Of a stretch of 64,000 bases of DNA, positions 22,696-31,872 are shown piece by piece. The stretch spans positions 1 to 64,000 of the forward strand of contig NZ_WTYQ01000003.1 in NCBI RefSeq assembly GCF_009828105.1. Direction: 5' to 3'. The stretch's first letter is position 1. Each line of letters begins with the position of its first letter. The stretch comes from Altericroceibacterium indicum. GTDB lineage: Bacteria; Pseudomonadota; Alphaproteobacteria; Sphingomonadales; Sphingomonadaceae. The notes below the pieces were generated by a model. It was not told where the DNA came from, made no database searches, and was given only the letters and a program-made list of their open reading frames with translations. Made by a program: the position numbers and the translations under genes.

Positions 22696-23689
22696 GCTGG
22701 ATGAAAAGTGGCTCGCTGCGGCTGCCGCTTTGGCTGAGCGTGGACGGGTTTTAAGCCACCCTAACCCCTCTGTCGGTGCCCTTATCGTCCGTTCTGATCC
22801 TGTTATGTCCCTTTCAGCTGTCGTTGTAGGGCGCGGCTGGACCCAGCCTGGCGGGCGCCCTCATGCTGAAGCTGCGGCACTCGAACAGGCAGGACAGCGG
22901 GCCGTAGGGGCCACGCTTTATGTGACGCTTGAACCCTGCGCCCATGTCAGCGAGCGTGGTCCAGCCTGCGCAGATCTGGTCACAAAATCAGGCATTTCCC
23001 GTGTAATCATAGGCACTTGCGATCCTGACCCGCGCACACAGGGCAAAGGCATTGCGCGGCTGGAACAAGCCGGAATTGCCGTCACCCTCGCACATCACAA
23101 GCCCTCTCACGATAGCCTTCGTGGCTATCTCAAGCAGCGCAACACAGGCCGTCCACACGTCACGCTCAAACTGGCCATGTCGCTTGATGGCGCGATCGCC
23201 CTCCGCTCCGGTGAAAGCCGCTGGATCACCGGGCCAGAGGCGCGCGCCCATACCCACCGCGAACGCGCGCGTGCCGATGCGATTCTCGTCGGGGGCGGCA
23301 CTTTGCGGTCTGACAACCCTCGCCTTGATGTCCGGCTCCCCGGCCTTGAAACCCGCAGCCCGGCGCGCTTTGTGCTCTCACGCAGTGCAGTACCCGCAGG
23401 CTGGCAAGCCATTGCAAATCCTGAAGAAATATTGGCTTTACAGGATATCCAGTACCTCTTCATCGAAGGCGGCGCGCAAACCGCAGCGGCTTTCCTGAAG
23501 CGCGATCTGGTGGATCGGATACTGCTCTATCGCGCGCCCATCATCATCGGCGGCGGTCTTCCTGCTATTGCCGATTTCGGCCTTTCCGACCTCACCTCAG
23601 CCCATGGGCGCTGGTCCCTCAGCGACCAGCGGAAGCTGGGCAATGATACTCTCGAAATATATGAGCGAACCCCATGTTTACCGGCATAG
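22685..23689 (+). CDS. ribD: Riboflavin biosynthesis deaminase/reductase RibD
   Basis: 334 residues from the GTG at 22685. The deaminase domain has the zinc site HAEAAAL and PCAHVSERGPACADL; the reductase domain begins near VTLKLAMSLDGAIA. Together they convert the pyrimidine formed by GTP cyclohydrolase II through two steps of riboflavin synthesis. An ATG at 22601, behind a good AGGAACAGG ribosome site, is in frame and would add 28 residues lacking family similarity; the GTG fits the usual RibD N terminus better. No FMN riboswitch is visible upstream. It overlaps ribE by 16 bases. Confidence 0.93.
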   Translation: MIDRLDEKWLAAAAALAERGRVLSHPNPSVGALIVRSDPVMSLSAVVVGRGWTQPGGRPHAEAAALEQAGQRAVGATLYVTLEPCAHVSERGPACADLVTKSGISRVIIGTCDPDPRTQGKGIARLEQAGIAVTLAHHKPSHDSLRGYLKQRNTGRPHVTLKLAMSLDGAIALRSGESRWITGPEARAHTHRERARADAILVGGGTLRSDNPRLDVRLPGLETRSPARFVLSRSAVPAGWQAIANPEEILALQDIQYLFIEGGAQTAAAFLKRDLVDRILLYRAPIIIGGGLPAIADFGLSDLTSAHGRWSLSDQRKLGNDTLEIYERTPCLPA

Positions 23690-24297
23690 TCACCGCAATC
23701 GGCACCATCACCAAGGCAGAACAGCGGGGCGATATTCGTCTTACCATTTCCTGCCCCTTCGATCCTGAAACCATCGCCATCGGCGCATCGATCGCCTGTT
23801 CCGGCGTTTGCCTGACAGTGGTAGAAAAAGGCGGAAAACCTGGAAACTCCTGGTTTGCCGTTGATGTTTCTGCTGAGACAATAGCCTGCACGTCACCCGA
23901 AAACTGGGCTGAGGGCAGTCAGGTCAATCTTGAACCATCTCTCAAGATCGGTGATGAACTCGGTGGCCATATCGTCAGTGGCCATGTTGATGCCGTGGGC
24001 ACCATCCTCTCGATTCGCGATGAAGGCGATTCGCATCGCTTCACCATTGCTGCACCAGCAACACTTGCCCCGTTCATCGCCCCCAAGGGATCAATCACCG
24101 TGGATGGCATTTCCCTCACAGTGAATACCGTGGAAGATCAGACGGACGGCACCGTCCAGTTTGGCCTGAACATCATCCCGCACACAGGCGATGTCACGAC
24201 TATTGGTGCGCGGGCCGAAGGTGATAGCGTCAATCTCGAAATCGACACAGTCGCGCGCTATCTCCACCGGATGAACAGCCTGCGCAGCCAAAGCTAA
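23674..24297 (+). CDS. ribE: Riboflavin synthase, alpha chain
   Basis: 207 residues made of two similar lumazine-binding repeats: the first starts MFTGIVTAIGTI, the second near GHIVSGHVDAVGTIL. It dismutates two 6,7-dimethyl-8-ribityllumazine molecules into riboflavin and its pyrimidine precursor. It is coupled to ribD by a 16-base overlap. The lumazine synthase and ribBA genes are not adjacent in this window. Confidence 0.95.
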   Translation: MFTGIVTAIGTITKAEQRGDIRLTISCPFDPETIAIGASIACSGVCLTVVEKGGKPGNSWFAVDVSAETIACTSPENWAEGSQVNLEPSLKIGDELGGHIVSGHVDAVGTILSIRDEGDSHRFTIAAPATLAPFIAPKGSITVDGISLTVNTVEDQTDGTVQFGLNIIPHTGDVTTIGARAEGDSVNLEIDTVARYLHRMNSLRSQS

Positions 24298-24318
24298 GGC
24301 GCTGGTGCGCATATGAAA

Positions 24319-24341
24319 ATCCCCGCCACATGGGCGGGGAT
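24319..24341 (-). terminator. Hairpin terminator, mainly for the aminotransferase gene
   Basis: ATCCCCGCC-ACAT-GGGCGGGGAT lies between convergent genes. On the minus strand the stem is followed by TTTTC, on the plus strand by no T run, so it serves the aminotransferase gene better than ribE. Confidence 0.6.
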
Positions 24342-24365
24342 CATCATTCAAGTCCGTTCATTTGC

Positions 24366-25541
24366 TCAAGCGCTGACATCTGCCACAGCGTCGATGAACT
24401 TTTCGATATTGCCCATCGTCAGACCAGCAATATTGATCCGGCCAGAGCCAGCCATGTAAATACCGTGATCTTCACGCATCTTCATGATCTGCTCCTTGGA
24501 CAGCGGCAGCATAGAGAACAAGCCATTCTGAATGCCAAGCGGTGTCAGATCAACAGTGCCTACCGTTCCAGCTTCCGCCAAACGATCCCGGACCTGCCGC
24601 ATCCGCGCCCGCATCGCGTCCAGCTCACCATGCCACATGGCGGTCAGCTCTTCATCGCGCAGGACAAGGCGCACCGCAGCCGCGCCGTGATCAGGCGGCA
24701 TCGACCAGTTCGCACGGGCCAGCGAATGGCCGTTGGACAGAATACGATCGATCTGATGGCTTTCCTTAGCCATCACATAAAGCGCACCAACGCGATCCCG
24801 GTAGAGGCCGAAATTCTTATCGCAGCTATAAGCGATCAGCGCTTCAGGTACTGCGGCAAGAACAGCGCGCAGGCCGTAAGAATCTTCTTCCAGCCCGTGC
24901 CCAAGACCCTGATAAGCAAGATCGATAATGGGAAGGATCGGGCTGTTGCTCAGCGCTTCAGCGATTTCGTCCCACTGCTCATGCGTGTAATCAATGCCGG
25001 TCGGGTTATGGCAGCAGCCATGCAGCAGGATGGAATCACCTGGCTGTGACTGAGCAATCGCCTGCTTGACCGCATCAAGATCGGCCACGCCATCTTCAGT
25101 AGCATGATGGAAGCTGACGATCTCAAGGCCGATATCCTTGATGATCTGCGCATGGTTGGGCCAGCTCGGTGCGCCAACAATCATCCGTTTGGCACCCGAC
25201 TTATGCGCCAGAGCCACCGCAAGACGCACTGCGCCCGTGCCGCCAGGTGTCTGCATACCTTCAATGCGACCGCTACGCGTGGGGTCTTCACCGAAAATGT
25301 AAGGCATCAGCGCATGGACAAAGCCCATGTCGCCTTCAGGCCCGAGATAGGCTTTGGAATCCTGCTCCAACACCAGCTTGTGCTCTGCCGCTTTAATCGC
25401 CGCAAAGACAGGGGTTCCCCCATCTTCCGTGCGATAGACGCCCACACCAAGGTCGATTTTATCGGCACGTGGGTCGTCATTATAGAGCTTGATGAGCGCA
25501 AGCAGCGCATCGGGCGGTTGTTGGTCGAGTGTGTCAAGCAT
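24366..25541 (-). CDS. Aromatic amino acid/aspartate aminotransferase (fold type I, class Ia)
   Basis: 391 residues from the ATG at 25541. IDLGVGVYRTEDG, then the PLP-lysine region AYSCDKNFGLYRDRVGAL and the HGCCHNPTG loop, identify the AspC/TyrB group. It transfers amino groups between aromatic or dicarboxylic amino acids and 2-oxoglutarate in the cytoplasm. The exact substrate is not resolvable; the TyrB-like assignment follows general resemblance. It stands alone between ribE and eipA. Confidence 0.88.
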   Translation of the reverse strand: MLDTLDQQPPDALLALIKLYNDDPRADKIDLGVGVYRTEDGGTPVFAAIKAAEHKLVLEQDSKAYLGPEGDMGFVHALMPYIFGEDPTRSGRIEGMQTPGGTGAVRLAVALAHKSGAKRMIVGAPSWPNHAQIIKDIGLEIVSFHHATEDGVADLDAVKQAIAQSQPGDSILLHGCCHNPTGIDYTHEQWDEIAEALSNSPILPIIDLAYQGLGHGLEEDSYGLRAVLAAVPEALIAYSCDKNFGLYRDRVGALYVMAKESHQIDRILSNGHSLARANWSMPPDHGAAAVRLVLRDEELTAMWHGELDAMRARMRQVRDRLAEAGTVGTVDLTPLGIQNGLFSMLPLSKEQIMKMREDHGIYMAGSGRINIAGLTMGNIEKFIDAVADVSA

Positions 25542-25619
25542 GGTCGGGCTATTGCTCTTGTGCGGCTGGCCTATCAAGCGTGAATTTCAAGGCCAGCCGA
25601 TTTTTCGCAAGAAAGTTCC

Positions 25620-26453
25620 TCAGAAAGGCAGCCAACGCTGCTTTTTCGAGAATTTCATGTAGCCTGCATTCACCCCAAGGCGCAGGCCCGCGCCCATTCT
25701 GATGGGGATCATCACAATGTCACCCTTACGCAGGTAACTCGCTGTGAGGCCACCGACGATATAAGCTTGGCCTTCCCCCGCCGGAAAGCGCGAATAGAGA
25801 TCTTCTGTATCCCAGAGGTTATAAACCAGAATAAATGTATTGCCGGCATTGGCCCCCGCATCGAACCCGATAGACGGACCAGTCCAATAGACCGGCTTTT
25901 CACCTTCCACTTTATGATAAAGCGTGCCCGAACCGTAGCGGACCCCAAAGATAAAGGCACCGCCACCTTCACGCCCAACGATATAGGCATTGGGTTCACC
26001 TTGCTTGGCCAGCAGATCTTCGATCATCCGCGCCAGCCCTTCGGCACCCTTGCCGAACAGCCCTTCAGCAGCGCCGATCAAATCGTCCTTCTTATAGGTG
26101 TTTCCGCTTTCCGAAGCCTCTGTGGCAGCAACGGACGGATTATCCGACGGAACCGGGTTAACCTGATCTGATTGTGGAGTGGCGGGCTGAGAATCAGTGG
26201 TTTGGGGATAAGAATTATCAGCGGGCGTTTCCGCTTCCGGTGGCAAGTCCGCCGTCCTATCTTCGTAGCTCGGAACAGTCGTGGGCTGCGTGGATTGCGG
26301 CTGAGACAGATCACCATCGATTGCTGTGTCAGGGTCAATCTGCTGAACCTGTGCAGCAGCAGGATTTGCAGCCAGCACAGCCAGAGGCACCATCGCCACC
26401 GCCAAACCGCGCCGCAACATTCCAGCAAAATCGATCATTATTCTTTGTCCCAT
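25620..26453 (-). CDS. EipA-family (DUF1134) envelope protein
   Basis: 277 residues. The signal peptide ends near ANPAAAQ. A disordered Pro/Gln/Thr/Ser-rich stretch (about 36-125) is followed by the conserved DUF1134 domain (EGLFGKGAEGLARMIEDLL, GFDAGANAGNTFILVYNLW). The Brucella member EipA is periplasmic and needed for envelope integrity. The N-terminal disordered part is longer than the compact family core. GAGGTG precedes the ATG. Confidence 0.85.
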   Translation of the reverse strand: MGQRIMIDFAGMLRRGLAVAMVPLAVLAANPAAAQVQQIDPDTAIDGDLSQPQSTQPTTVPSYEDRTADLPPEAETPADNSYPQTTDSQPATPQSDQVNPVPSDNPSVAATEASESGNTYKKDDLIGAAEGLFGKGAEGLARMIEDLLAKQGEPNAYIVGREGGGAFIFGVRYGSGTLYHKVEGEKPVYWTGPSIGFDAGANAGNTFILVYNLWDTEDLYSRFPAGEGQAYIVGGLTASYLRKGDIVMIPIRMGAGLRLGVNAGYMKFSKKQRWLPF

Positions 26454-26597
26454 TCACACCTCAGCTCGTTTAATTGTGTCAGAAACGCTTTCGGATCTGA
26501 AGCAACAATGAATGCGCGGCAAGCTGTCTCTCTTTTAAGGCAGATTGCACAAAATTGCAGACACGGAATTTAATGACACTTTTCTGCAAATCCGGGC

Positions 26598-26626
26598 TTG
26601 TCCCTTTTGAACCCTGCGATTATAGC
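26598..26626 (+). promoter_or_regulatory. Promoter of tRNA-Ser
   Basis: TTGTCC (26598-26603), a 17-base spacer, then TATAGC (26621-26626), 28 bases before the tRNA 5' end. The match to sigma70 consensus and the distance are good. Confidence 0.6.
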
Positions 26627-26654
26627 GCCCGCTCATCGCCGAAAAAGCGATGCT

Positions 26655-26745
26655 GGAGACGTGGGTGAGTGGCTGAAACCAGTTCCCTGCTAAGGAACCG
26701 TACTCTATCCGGGTACCGAGGGTTCGAATCCCTCCGTCTCCGCCA
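26655..26745 (+). tRNA. tRNA-Ser (anticodon GCT)
   Basis: A 91-base tRNA with the long variable arm of serine tRNAs, anticodon loop CTGCTAA, T loop GGTTCGAATCC and encoded CCA. It reads AGY serine codons. The gene forms the left edge of an accessory region; a recombinase reading frame on the other strand ends inside it. Confidence 0.97.
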
Positions 26746-27163
26746 TCGCTTTTCCAGACACTGAAAATTCCCCTAACGCCTTAAAAACATTCGAAGTTTC
26801 GGGTGTTCGAAACCCCTCATTCCGGCAATAGACGAGATGCCCCGAAAACAGCAGGCGAAGGGTGGTTCTTCGGCCTATAATATCGCCGTTTTCCCATAGT
26901 TTTGAGGGGTTTGCAAGGAATCGCAGCGTGTGTTCGAACATCTCGCTGAATGTGTGTTTCGGCTTGCCCAGCTTTGCGCTCTTTTCCTGCCATACCAGCT
27001 TTTCCCGCTCCAGCTTGGCGATACGCTGCTCATAGGCTTTGACGACACTATCGCTGGAGGCATCAACGATGCGGTCCAGCAGCTTGGCCACTTCCGAATC
27101 AAGCTTTCGGATAGCGTGCTTGGCAGCGTTCTTGCCCTGCGATGCAATACGGGATTGCTGTCT
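26705..27163 (-). pseudogene. C-terminal remnant of a large serine recombinase
   Basis: The frame keeps the coiled coil and C-terminal region of resolvase-type recombinases: IASQGKNAAKHAIRKLDSE, AYEQRIAKLEREKLVW, then SEMFEHTLRFLANPSKLW and YCRNEGFRTPETSNVFKALG. It lacks the whole catalytic serine domain and is closed by a stop at 27164; sequence further upstream continues in another frame to about 27195. The last dozen codons (AETEGFEPSVPG) are the antisense reading of the tRNA-Ser gene. This points to an element that used the tRNA 3' end as its attachment site. It is not expected to be functional. Confidence 0.75.
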
Positions 27164-27236
27164 TCACCATCCAGACAGCACATGACGAAGTGCATGTCTT
27201 TGCGGGGGCGTGAGATGGAGACCCAAACCTATAATT

Positions 27237-27479
27237 TCACATGGCAAGGTATCGAGATCGAGGCGACTTATCGGCCCCGCCTTCGAGCATCAGCGTCGCC
27301 ATGGTGTGGCGCAGCAGGTGGCACGAGCCGGTCTTGTCGGTATCGGCGGCGGCGACGTAGTTACGCACCAGCTGGGTCATCCGGTTGGCGGCGAACGCCT
27401 CGCCCAATGTGGTCAGGAACAGCGTGCCGTCATCGTCGCCGACGATCGGCTTGGCTTTGGTGTCCCCCTTGCGCGGCAT
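27237..27479 (-). pseudogene. Tyrosine recombinase/integrase fragment
   Basis: 80 codons carrying a piece of the catalytic domain: LFLTTLGEAFAANRMTQLVRNYV, then the HLLRHTMATLMLEGGAD box with the conserved HxxR. The segment breaks right after this box, so the active-site tyrosine is gone, and the N-terminal domain is missing too. Stops close the frame upstream. It is a decayed remnant within the island. Confidence 0.65.
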
Positions 27480-27707
27480 GGCGGATGCCTAGCGGGTCAC
27501 TCGGCGGGGACCGCATAGGGGTAGGATGCGGCGCTGCCGTTTGCTCTTATGAAGTGCGTTTCGGGGGTGTTGGCAGGATCATCCTCGCAACCCCTTGCTG
27601 GCTGCGGCTTTGCTCCCGTTTGGTCGCTCCGACCACCTGCCGATCGGTCCCCGACCACGCCCCGACCAGGGGCCGACCGCGCCCCGTTTGCCCCCGACCG
27701 CTCGGCA

Positions 27708-28070
27708 TCATACCTGTCCTGAGCATCGTCGAAGGAGGGACAGGTTTCGGCAGCGATACCGGGACCGCTGAGGCCCATCACGAACCGCTGCACCATCGCG
27801 CAGCAGCTCCGCCGCATGACGGAAGCTCACCCCTTCCGCCTTCATCACCCAGTCGATCGGCCCGCCGCTCGCATCGCAGCCGAAGCAGCGGAACAGGTTC
27901 TTCGCAGCGTTCACCGACAGGCTCGGCGTATCGTCATCGTGGAACGGGCAGCGCCCCGCCAGTTCGTCCTTGCCCTTCCGCGCCAGCTTCACGCCCGACG
28001 ATTCGACAAGCCGCACCAGGCTCACATCGGCCTTCAGCCGCTCGATCTCGCTATCGGCGATTCGCGCCAT
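27708..28070 (-). pseudogene. DNA primase N-terminal fragment (CHC2 zinc finger)
   Basis: From the ATG at 28070 the first 90 or so codons read as a CHC2-type primase domain: IERLKADVSLVRLVESSGV, GRCPFHDDDTPSLSV, FRCFGCDASGGPIDWVM. Zinc ligands Cys, His, Cys, Cys are present. After about residue 95 similarity ends, and the frame runs into the palindromic element. Plasmid- or phage-type primases carry a TOPRIM and helicase region next, absent here, so this is a truncated gene. A short standalone zinc-finger product is possible but less likely. Confidence 0.65.
27712..27745. repeat. REP-like palindromic element
   Basis: ACCTGTCC...GGACAGGT with a TGAGCATCGTCGAAGGA centre. The TGAGC-N-GTCGAAGG core is of a kind often dispersed in sphingomonad and other proteobacterial intergenic DNA; only one copy is in the window. 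It lies in the broken 3' end of the primase fragment. Confidence 0.45.
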
Positions 28071-28184
28071 GTTTCCCGCCTTCGGCCAAAACCCTGTCAA
28101 GCGTAAAGTGCGCTTTCAGCTCGACTTTGTTTATAACAATATGTTATCGATTCAAGCTCATCGGCCAGAACAGGGGATATGCTC

Positions 28185-28619
28185 ATGCACCGCTTCGCAA
28201 CCAGGATCGCAAAGCCCGCCATGAGTCCCGACGAACAACCCTACTTCCAGGCACTCGGCCAGCGCATCGCCAAGGCCCGCACCGCCGCTGATCTGACGCA
28301 AGTCCAGCTCGCCGACGCGCTCGGCATCTCACAGCCACAGCTCGCCTTCTACGAGGTCGGCAAGCGCCGGGTGCCGGTCTCGCTGCTACCGGGGCTGGCG
28401 CGGGTGCTCGATACGCCGGTGGAGCTGTTGATCGGAGAGGACGGCCCCGCCAGCGCATCAGTCGTGCCATTGCGCCGCTCACGGCGCGGCCCACCCTCCA
28501 AGCTCGAACGCCAGCTCGATGCCATCGCCCAGCTTCCCAAGGCTCAGCTGAAGGCAGTCTCAACCGTTCTCGATGCCGTGCTCGCACAACATGGACAGGA
28601 GAGCGCCAACGCCGCCTGA
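28185..28619 (+). CDS. Xre-family transcriptional regulator
   Basis: 144 residues from the ATG at 28185, 8 bases after AGGGG; an ATG at 28179 is also possible. A helix-turn-helix spans about residues 30-80 (GQRIAKARTAADLTQVQLAD, LGISQPQLAFYEVGKRRVP), followed by a basic linker and a helical C terminus. It is divergent from the primase fragment, a layout common for element-encoded regulators. Target unknown. Confidence 0.75.
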   Translation: MHRFATRIAKPAMSPDEQPYFQALGQRIAKARTAADLTQVQLADALGISQPQLAFYEVGKRRVPVSLLPGLARVLDTPVELLIGEDGPASASVVPLRRSRRGPPSKLERQLDAIAQLPKAQLKAVSTVLDAVLAQHGQESANAA

Positions 28620-29157
28620 TCCTCTCTCAGCCGCCCACAGAGCGGCCTGACAGCGCGAACACAGGTCAGGGGCCGGGACACTCCCGCAGCCCCTCAGCGG
28701 AGCCTTTTGGCAGCTCTATCTACATCTCCAGCACCGCGACCGATCGGGCCGGCACACCCCGTTTCCCGTGGATCGCAGACCACTCGCGGCAAGCGCCAGG
28801 ATTGCAGCGACAGATCAGCGCCTTACGCGCAGGTGAGTGGCCCACGGATCGGCGCAAAGCCGCTCCACTCGCAGGCGGGTCACTTTCGCCCAAGAGGATT
28901 TCCACACTACTTCAACGAGATGCATCCCGAAGTCGCGGGGTAGGGTGTGCGCGAAGTTGTTCCCTATTTGGACCGATGTGATCGACCACTTGCCCGTCCG
29001 ATTCCCGATGGCAAAGGCCTTGGTTTCACGTGGATTTTCTAGCCCATCGGGCGCTTGAAGGATAGCCAGTTCTGCCTCGTAATTTCGTGTTAAACGGGGC
29101 GATTTGTAGCAGATAGCCATTCATCAACGGTGATCTGTGCGTTGCAATTGTCTCTCA
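28620..29157. other. Gene-poor stretch in the accessory island
   Basis: About 540 bases with no reading frame I can support. A 101-codon minus-strand frame (28815-29120) has no ribosome site or recognisable domain and was left out. The DNA may be a remnant of earlier insertions. Confidence 0.4.
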
Positions 29158-31704
29158 CTATGTCACCCAGCTTGAGATTGTCGCGAAGCGCCACTTACCT
29201 CCCTCGAGCCAGAACATAATCGTTCCTCCCGTCCAACCGCTTGACCAGATCGCGTAGCCCCGGGACTTCTCGCGGTTCATGACCAGCGAAGGTAGTTCGA
29301 TCAGACGGAAGTCCGGCGAGCGGCGCTGAAGAGCGTTCTCGCCTTGCGAACCGTAAACCAACACCGGCATCGGCAAAGGTGCCATGCAGGCCAAATCGGC
29401 AGCATGGCCTTTGACAAAGAGTGGCCATTTTTCACCGGTCGATGGGCGCGTAAGTCCGGAAAGTAGGGGCGCGTCAGGTGCGCGATCAATCGGCTCACGT
29501 ATCGCCGCTTCGTCAATACCGGTGAGCATGAGAAGAACCTTGCGGCGCACGGAAGCGACTGGGTCTGCTTCTCCGCGTTTGCAGGTTGCCGCATCCGAAC
29601 CCACCACAAACGGTGTCTCGCCTGCGGGACCATCTATGGCCAGATGAGCGGCCACAAGATCACTGAGACCGTCGCCGTTGCTGTCTTTGGTAAGCGCCTC
29701 GATCGGAATATCCAGCCAGAGGTTTGGCTCCCGTCGTAACGTACGCAGCCCTACCGGAGGATAAGTGATGCTGGAAGTATCGAGCAGCGCATAAGTGACT
29801 TCGATCTGGAGGTGGTCATCCTTCAATAAAGGCAATTTTGAGGTGGGCTCGATCAGATAGGGAAAGCGAGCCGCAAGGCCGGTATAGAGCGGCTGACCCC
29901 ACGTCTTTCCGCCATCTTTGCTGAGATGAATCCAGTAGCCGCCGCGCCCCACTTCGCCACCTCGGTCAAGCAAGCCGGATTGGCTAATTGCAACCGTGCG
30001 GGTTCCCTCGCTTTGCCAGCGGACCGGCTCGAAGCCCAGTGGCAGAGCGGTCCAGCCTTTTGGCCAATCAACAGTTTCCGCGACGTCTGATCGCTTGTCT
30101 GAGCGGCGCGAGATTAGCTCGGGGGGCAGTGTATGTTGCGCGAAAGGGGGGTGGATCGGTTCAATAGGAGGCCTGTCCGCATAAGGCTCATTTGTATCGC
30201 CGTCGTCAAAGGCGGCAAGACCTGCAACACGCTCGCTTTCAAGTCGTGCGGCAATCGAATCCCATTCTGGCAGGTTGAGTGCAGCCAGAGCGCGTCGCGC
30301 TTCGGGCTCTTCCTCGCTTTCGTATCTATCGGGTTTGAGGTTGTAGGCCACTGAGCGTCTTGCATCAGCACAAACGCCGCCCGCCACATCAGCGTCGAAC
30401 ACTGAGCAATAGAATCGTGCGATTGGCGCATTTGCACCGGAACTCCTGCCGCCGCTGAACCCCGCTTCGAGCATCGGATACGGGTCGGTCTGCGGAGCGT
30501 TAAGCGCCCATGACAGGATCAGGCTATCTACATTGGGATCTTTCCAATGCTGGTCTTTACCCTCGTAGCAAACTTTCAGGCCCTGCCCGGGATCTTTCGC
30601 TGTGCGCCCCTTATAAAGGCAGTCAACCAGCTTGCGCTCTGACGGCAGTTTCGAGTCTTTTTCGACCATCGCTCGCGCTTCATCTGTCCGGCCTGACAAA
30701 TACATCGCTGCGGCTAGGCTGGTGGTAAGGCTGGTATGCTCTCTCGCGCCAAATATTACGGGAATTCCGTCGATTGTTGCGGTAAATCCATCCTGCGTGT
30801 CCGCCAGCATTGCACTCCGCCCCTCGGGATCAAGTGCATCATACAGGGCGAGCCCACGCGCATCGGCACCCACCGCAAATGCATCTTCAATTGCCTTGCG
30901 AGTGAACGTCAATCGGAACGCGCGCTGTGCCGCTGGTGCAATATGCTGTTCTACTTCGGGGCGCAGCAACCATAGGGTAAGTGTCGGCTGATTTTGGAGG
31001 ACTTCGCTCAGCATGGCCAAATCGGCGACCTGGTGCGGAGGGTCAACCTTGACAGCTTCCAGTAGCGGATCACTGCAACCGGTTACGGCGGCAATGGAGC
31101 GAAAAGAGGCAGCGCGATCCGCTGCAGCACCTGGCAGCGTCATCAAGCTCTTGTCGCATAGATTGGCCTGATCGATCGTGAAGGCCGCAAATTGGACAAG
31201 AAGTGGGTTACGGCCAGCTTGGTCCAGCCCCTTGTTGATGATTTCGATCAGCCGCGTCCGGTTCTGGACGTCCTTCACTTCGTCGCCAAAAAAGTCATAT
31301 TTGTGGGCTCGCACAAGGGCAAAACTGCGCAAGAGTTGGCGCACGGCATTTTCGGGTAGAGCATGATTCTGCGCGATGGTGCGGCTGGAAGCGGTAAAAT
31401 CACCGCGTTCGAACGCACTCAAAAGGTCGTTCATCCAAGCGTGAAATTCAGCCGGTGCCGTCGCCGGAATGTCGTCGATGATGTCCTTGTTCGATCTGAC
31501 GATGCTCGTCCGAAGCGCCTTGTCGTCAGTGGCGAAAATATTCTGCGGCTCGGCGTCAGGTTCGATCAGCTCTTCGATTGAGACAGCCTCGGCGCTTGCC
31601 TTACCTTGAGCGATGCCGGGCGATGGCACTGCGGAGCTGAGCAGCAGCGCCAACAGGCTCAGACCCGCTCGCAGGCTTTCTCCTCGCAAAACCGGCACGT
31701 CCAC
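29158..31704 (-). CDS. Large exported protein of unknown function
   Basis: 848 residues with a signal peptide (LSLLALLLSSAVPSPGIAQG, cleavage near residue 33), so periplasmic or surface-exposed. I do not recognise the family. The N-terminal half (about 60-430) is alpha-helical with many Leu/Ala pairs, like a helical-repeat solenoid. The C-terminal half is beta-like. It contains an Asp-box-like LSKDGGKTWGQP near residue 595 and DSNGDGLSDL near residue 675, which resembles a calcium-binding EF/dockerin-type loop. Starts with GTG; GTG at 31698 has better spacing to the GGGAGGGA ribosome site. It lies alone in the island with a base composition less GC-biased than the remnants before it. Confidence 0.75.
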   Translation of the reverse strand: MDVPVLRGESLRAGLSLLALLLSSAVPSPGIAQGKASAEAVSIEELIEPDAEPQNIFATDDKALRTSIVRSNKDIIDDIPATAPAEFHAWMNDLLSAFERGDFTASSRTIAQNHALPENAVRQLLRSFALVRAHKYDFFGDEVKDVQNRTRLIEIINKGLDQAGRNPLLVQFAAFTIDQANLCDKSLMTLPGAAADRAASFRSIAAVTGCSDPLLEAVKVDPPHQVADLAMLSEVLQNQPTLTLWLLRPEVEQHIAPAAQRAFRLTFTRKAIEDAFAVGADARGLALYDALDPEGRSAMLADTQDGFTATIDGIPVIFGAREHTSLTTSLAAAMYLSGRTDEARAMVEKDSKLPSERKLVDCLYKGRTAKDPGQGLKVCYEGKDQHWKDPNVDSLILSWALNAPQTDPYPMLEAGFSGGRSSGANAPIARFYCSVFDADVAGGVCADARRSVAYNLKPDRYESEEEPEARRALAALNLPEWDSIAARLESERVAGLAAFDDGDTNEPYADRPPIEPIHPPFAQHTLPPELISRRSDKRSDVAETVDWPKGWTALPLGFEPVRWQSEGTRTVAISQSGLLDRGGEVGRGGYWIHLSKDGGKTWGQPLYTGLAARFPYLIEPTSKLPLLKDDHLQIEVTYALLDTSSITYPPVGLRTLRREPNLWLDIPIEALTKDSNGDGLSDLVAAHLAIDGPAGETPFVVGSDAATCKRGEADPVASVRRKVLLMLTGIDEAAIREPIDRAPDAPLLSGLTRPSTGEKWPLFVKGHAADLACMAPLPMPVLVYGSQGENALQRRSPDFRLIELPSLVMNREKSRGYAIWSSGWTGGTIMFWLEGGKWRFATISSWVT

Positions 31705-31872
31705 TCCCTCCCACTAATCCGCTGCAAGCTTTAGCAAAACTAGCGGACAATAAGATGAAGTCGAGTTCTTTGATCCTTGCACCCCTCGGAGCCAGACTGC
31801 TTGTAGCGTCTCATTCGATTTCAGATTGCGAAAATGATCTGCTGGGTTGCTGGAGTGCCAGGAATTCAGACG

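Noticed and set aside
28815-29120. 101-codon minus-strand frame in the island
   Set aside because: No recognisable domain or ribosome site; too short and isolated to support.
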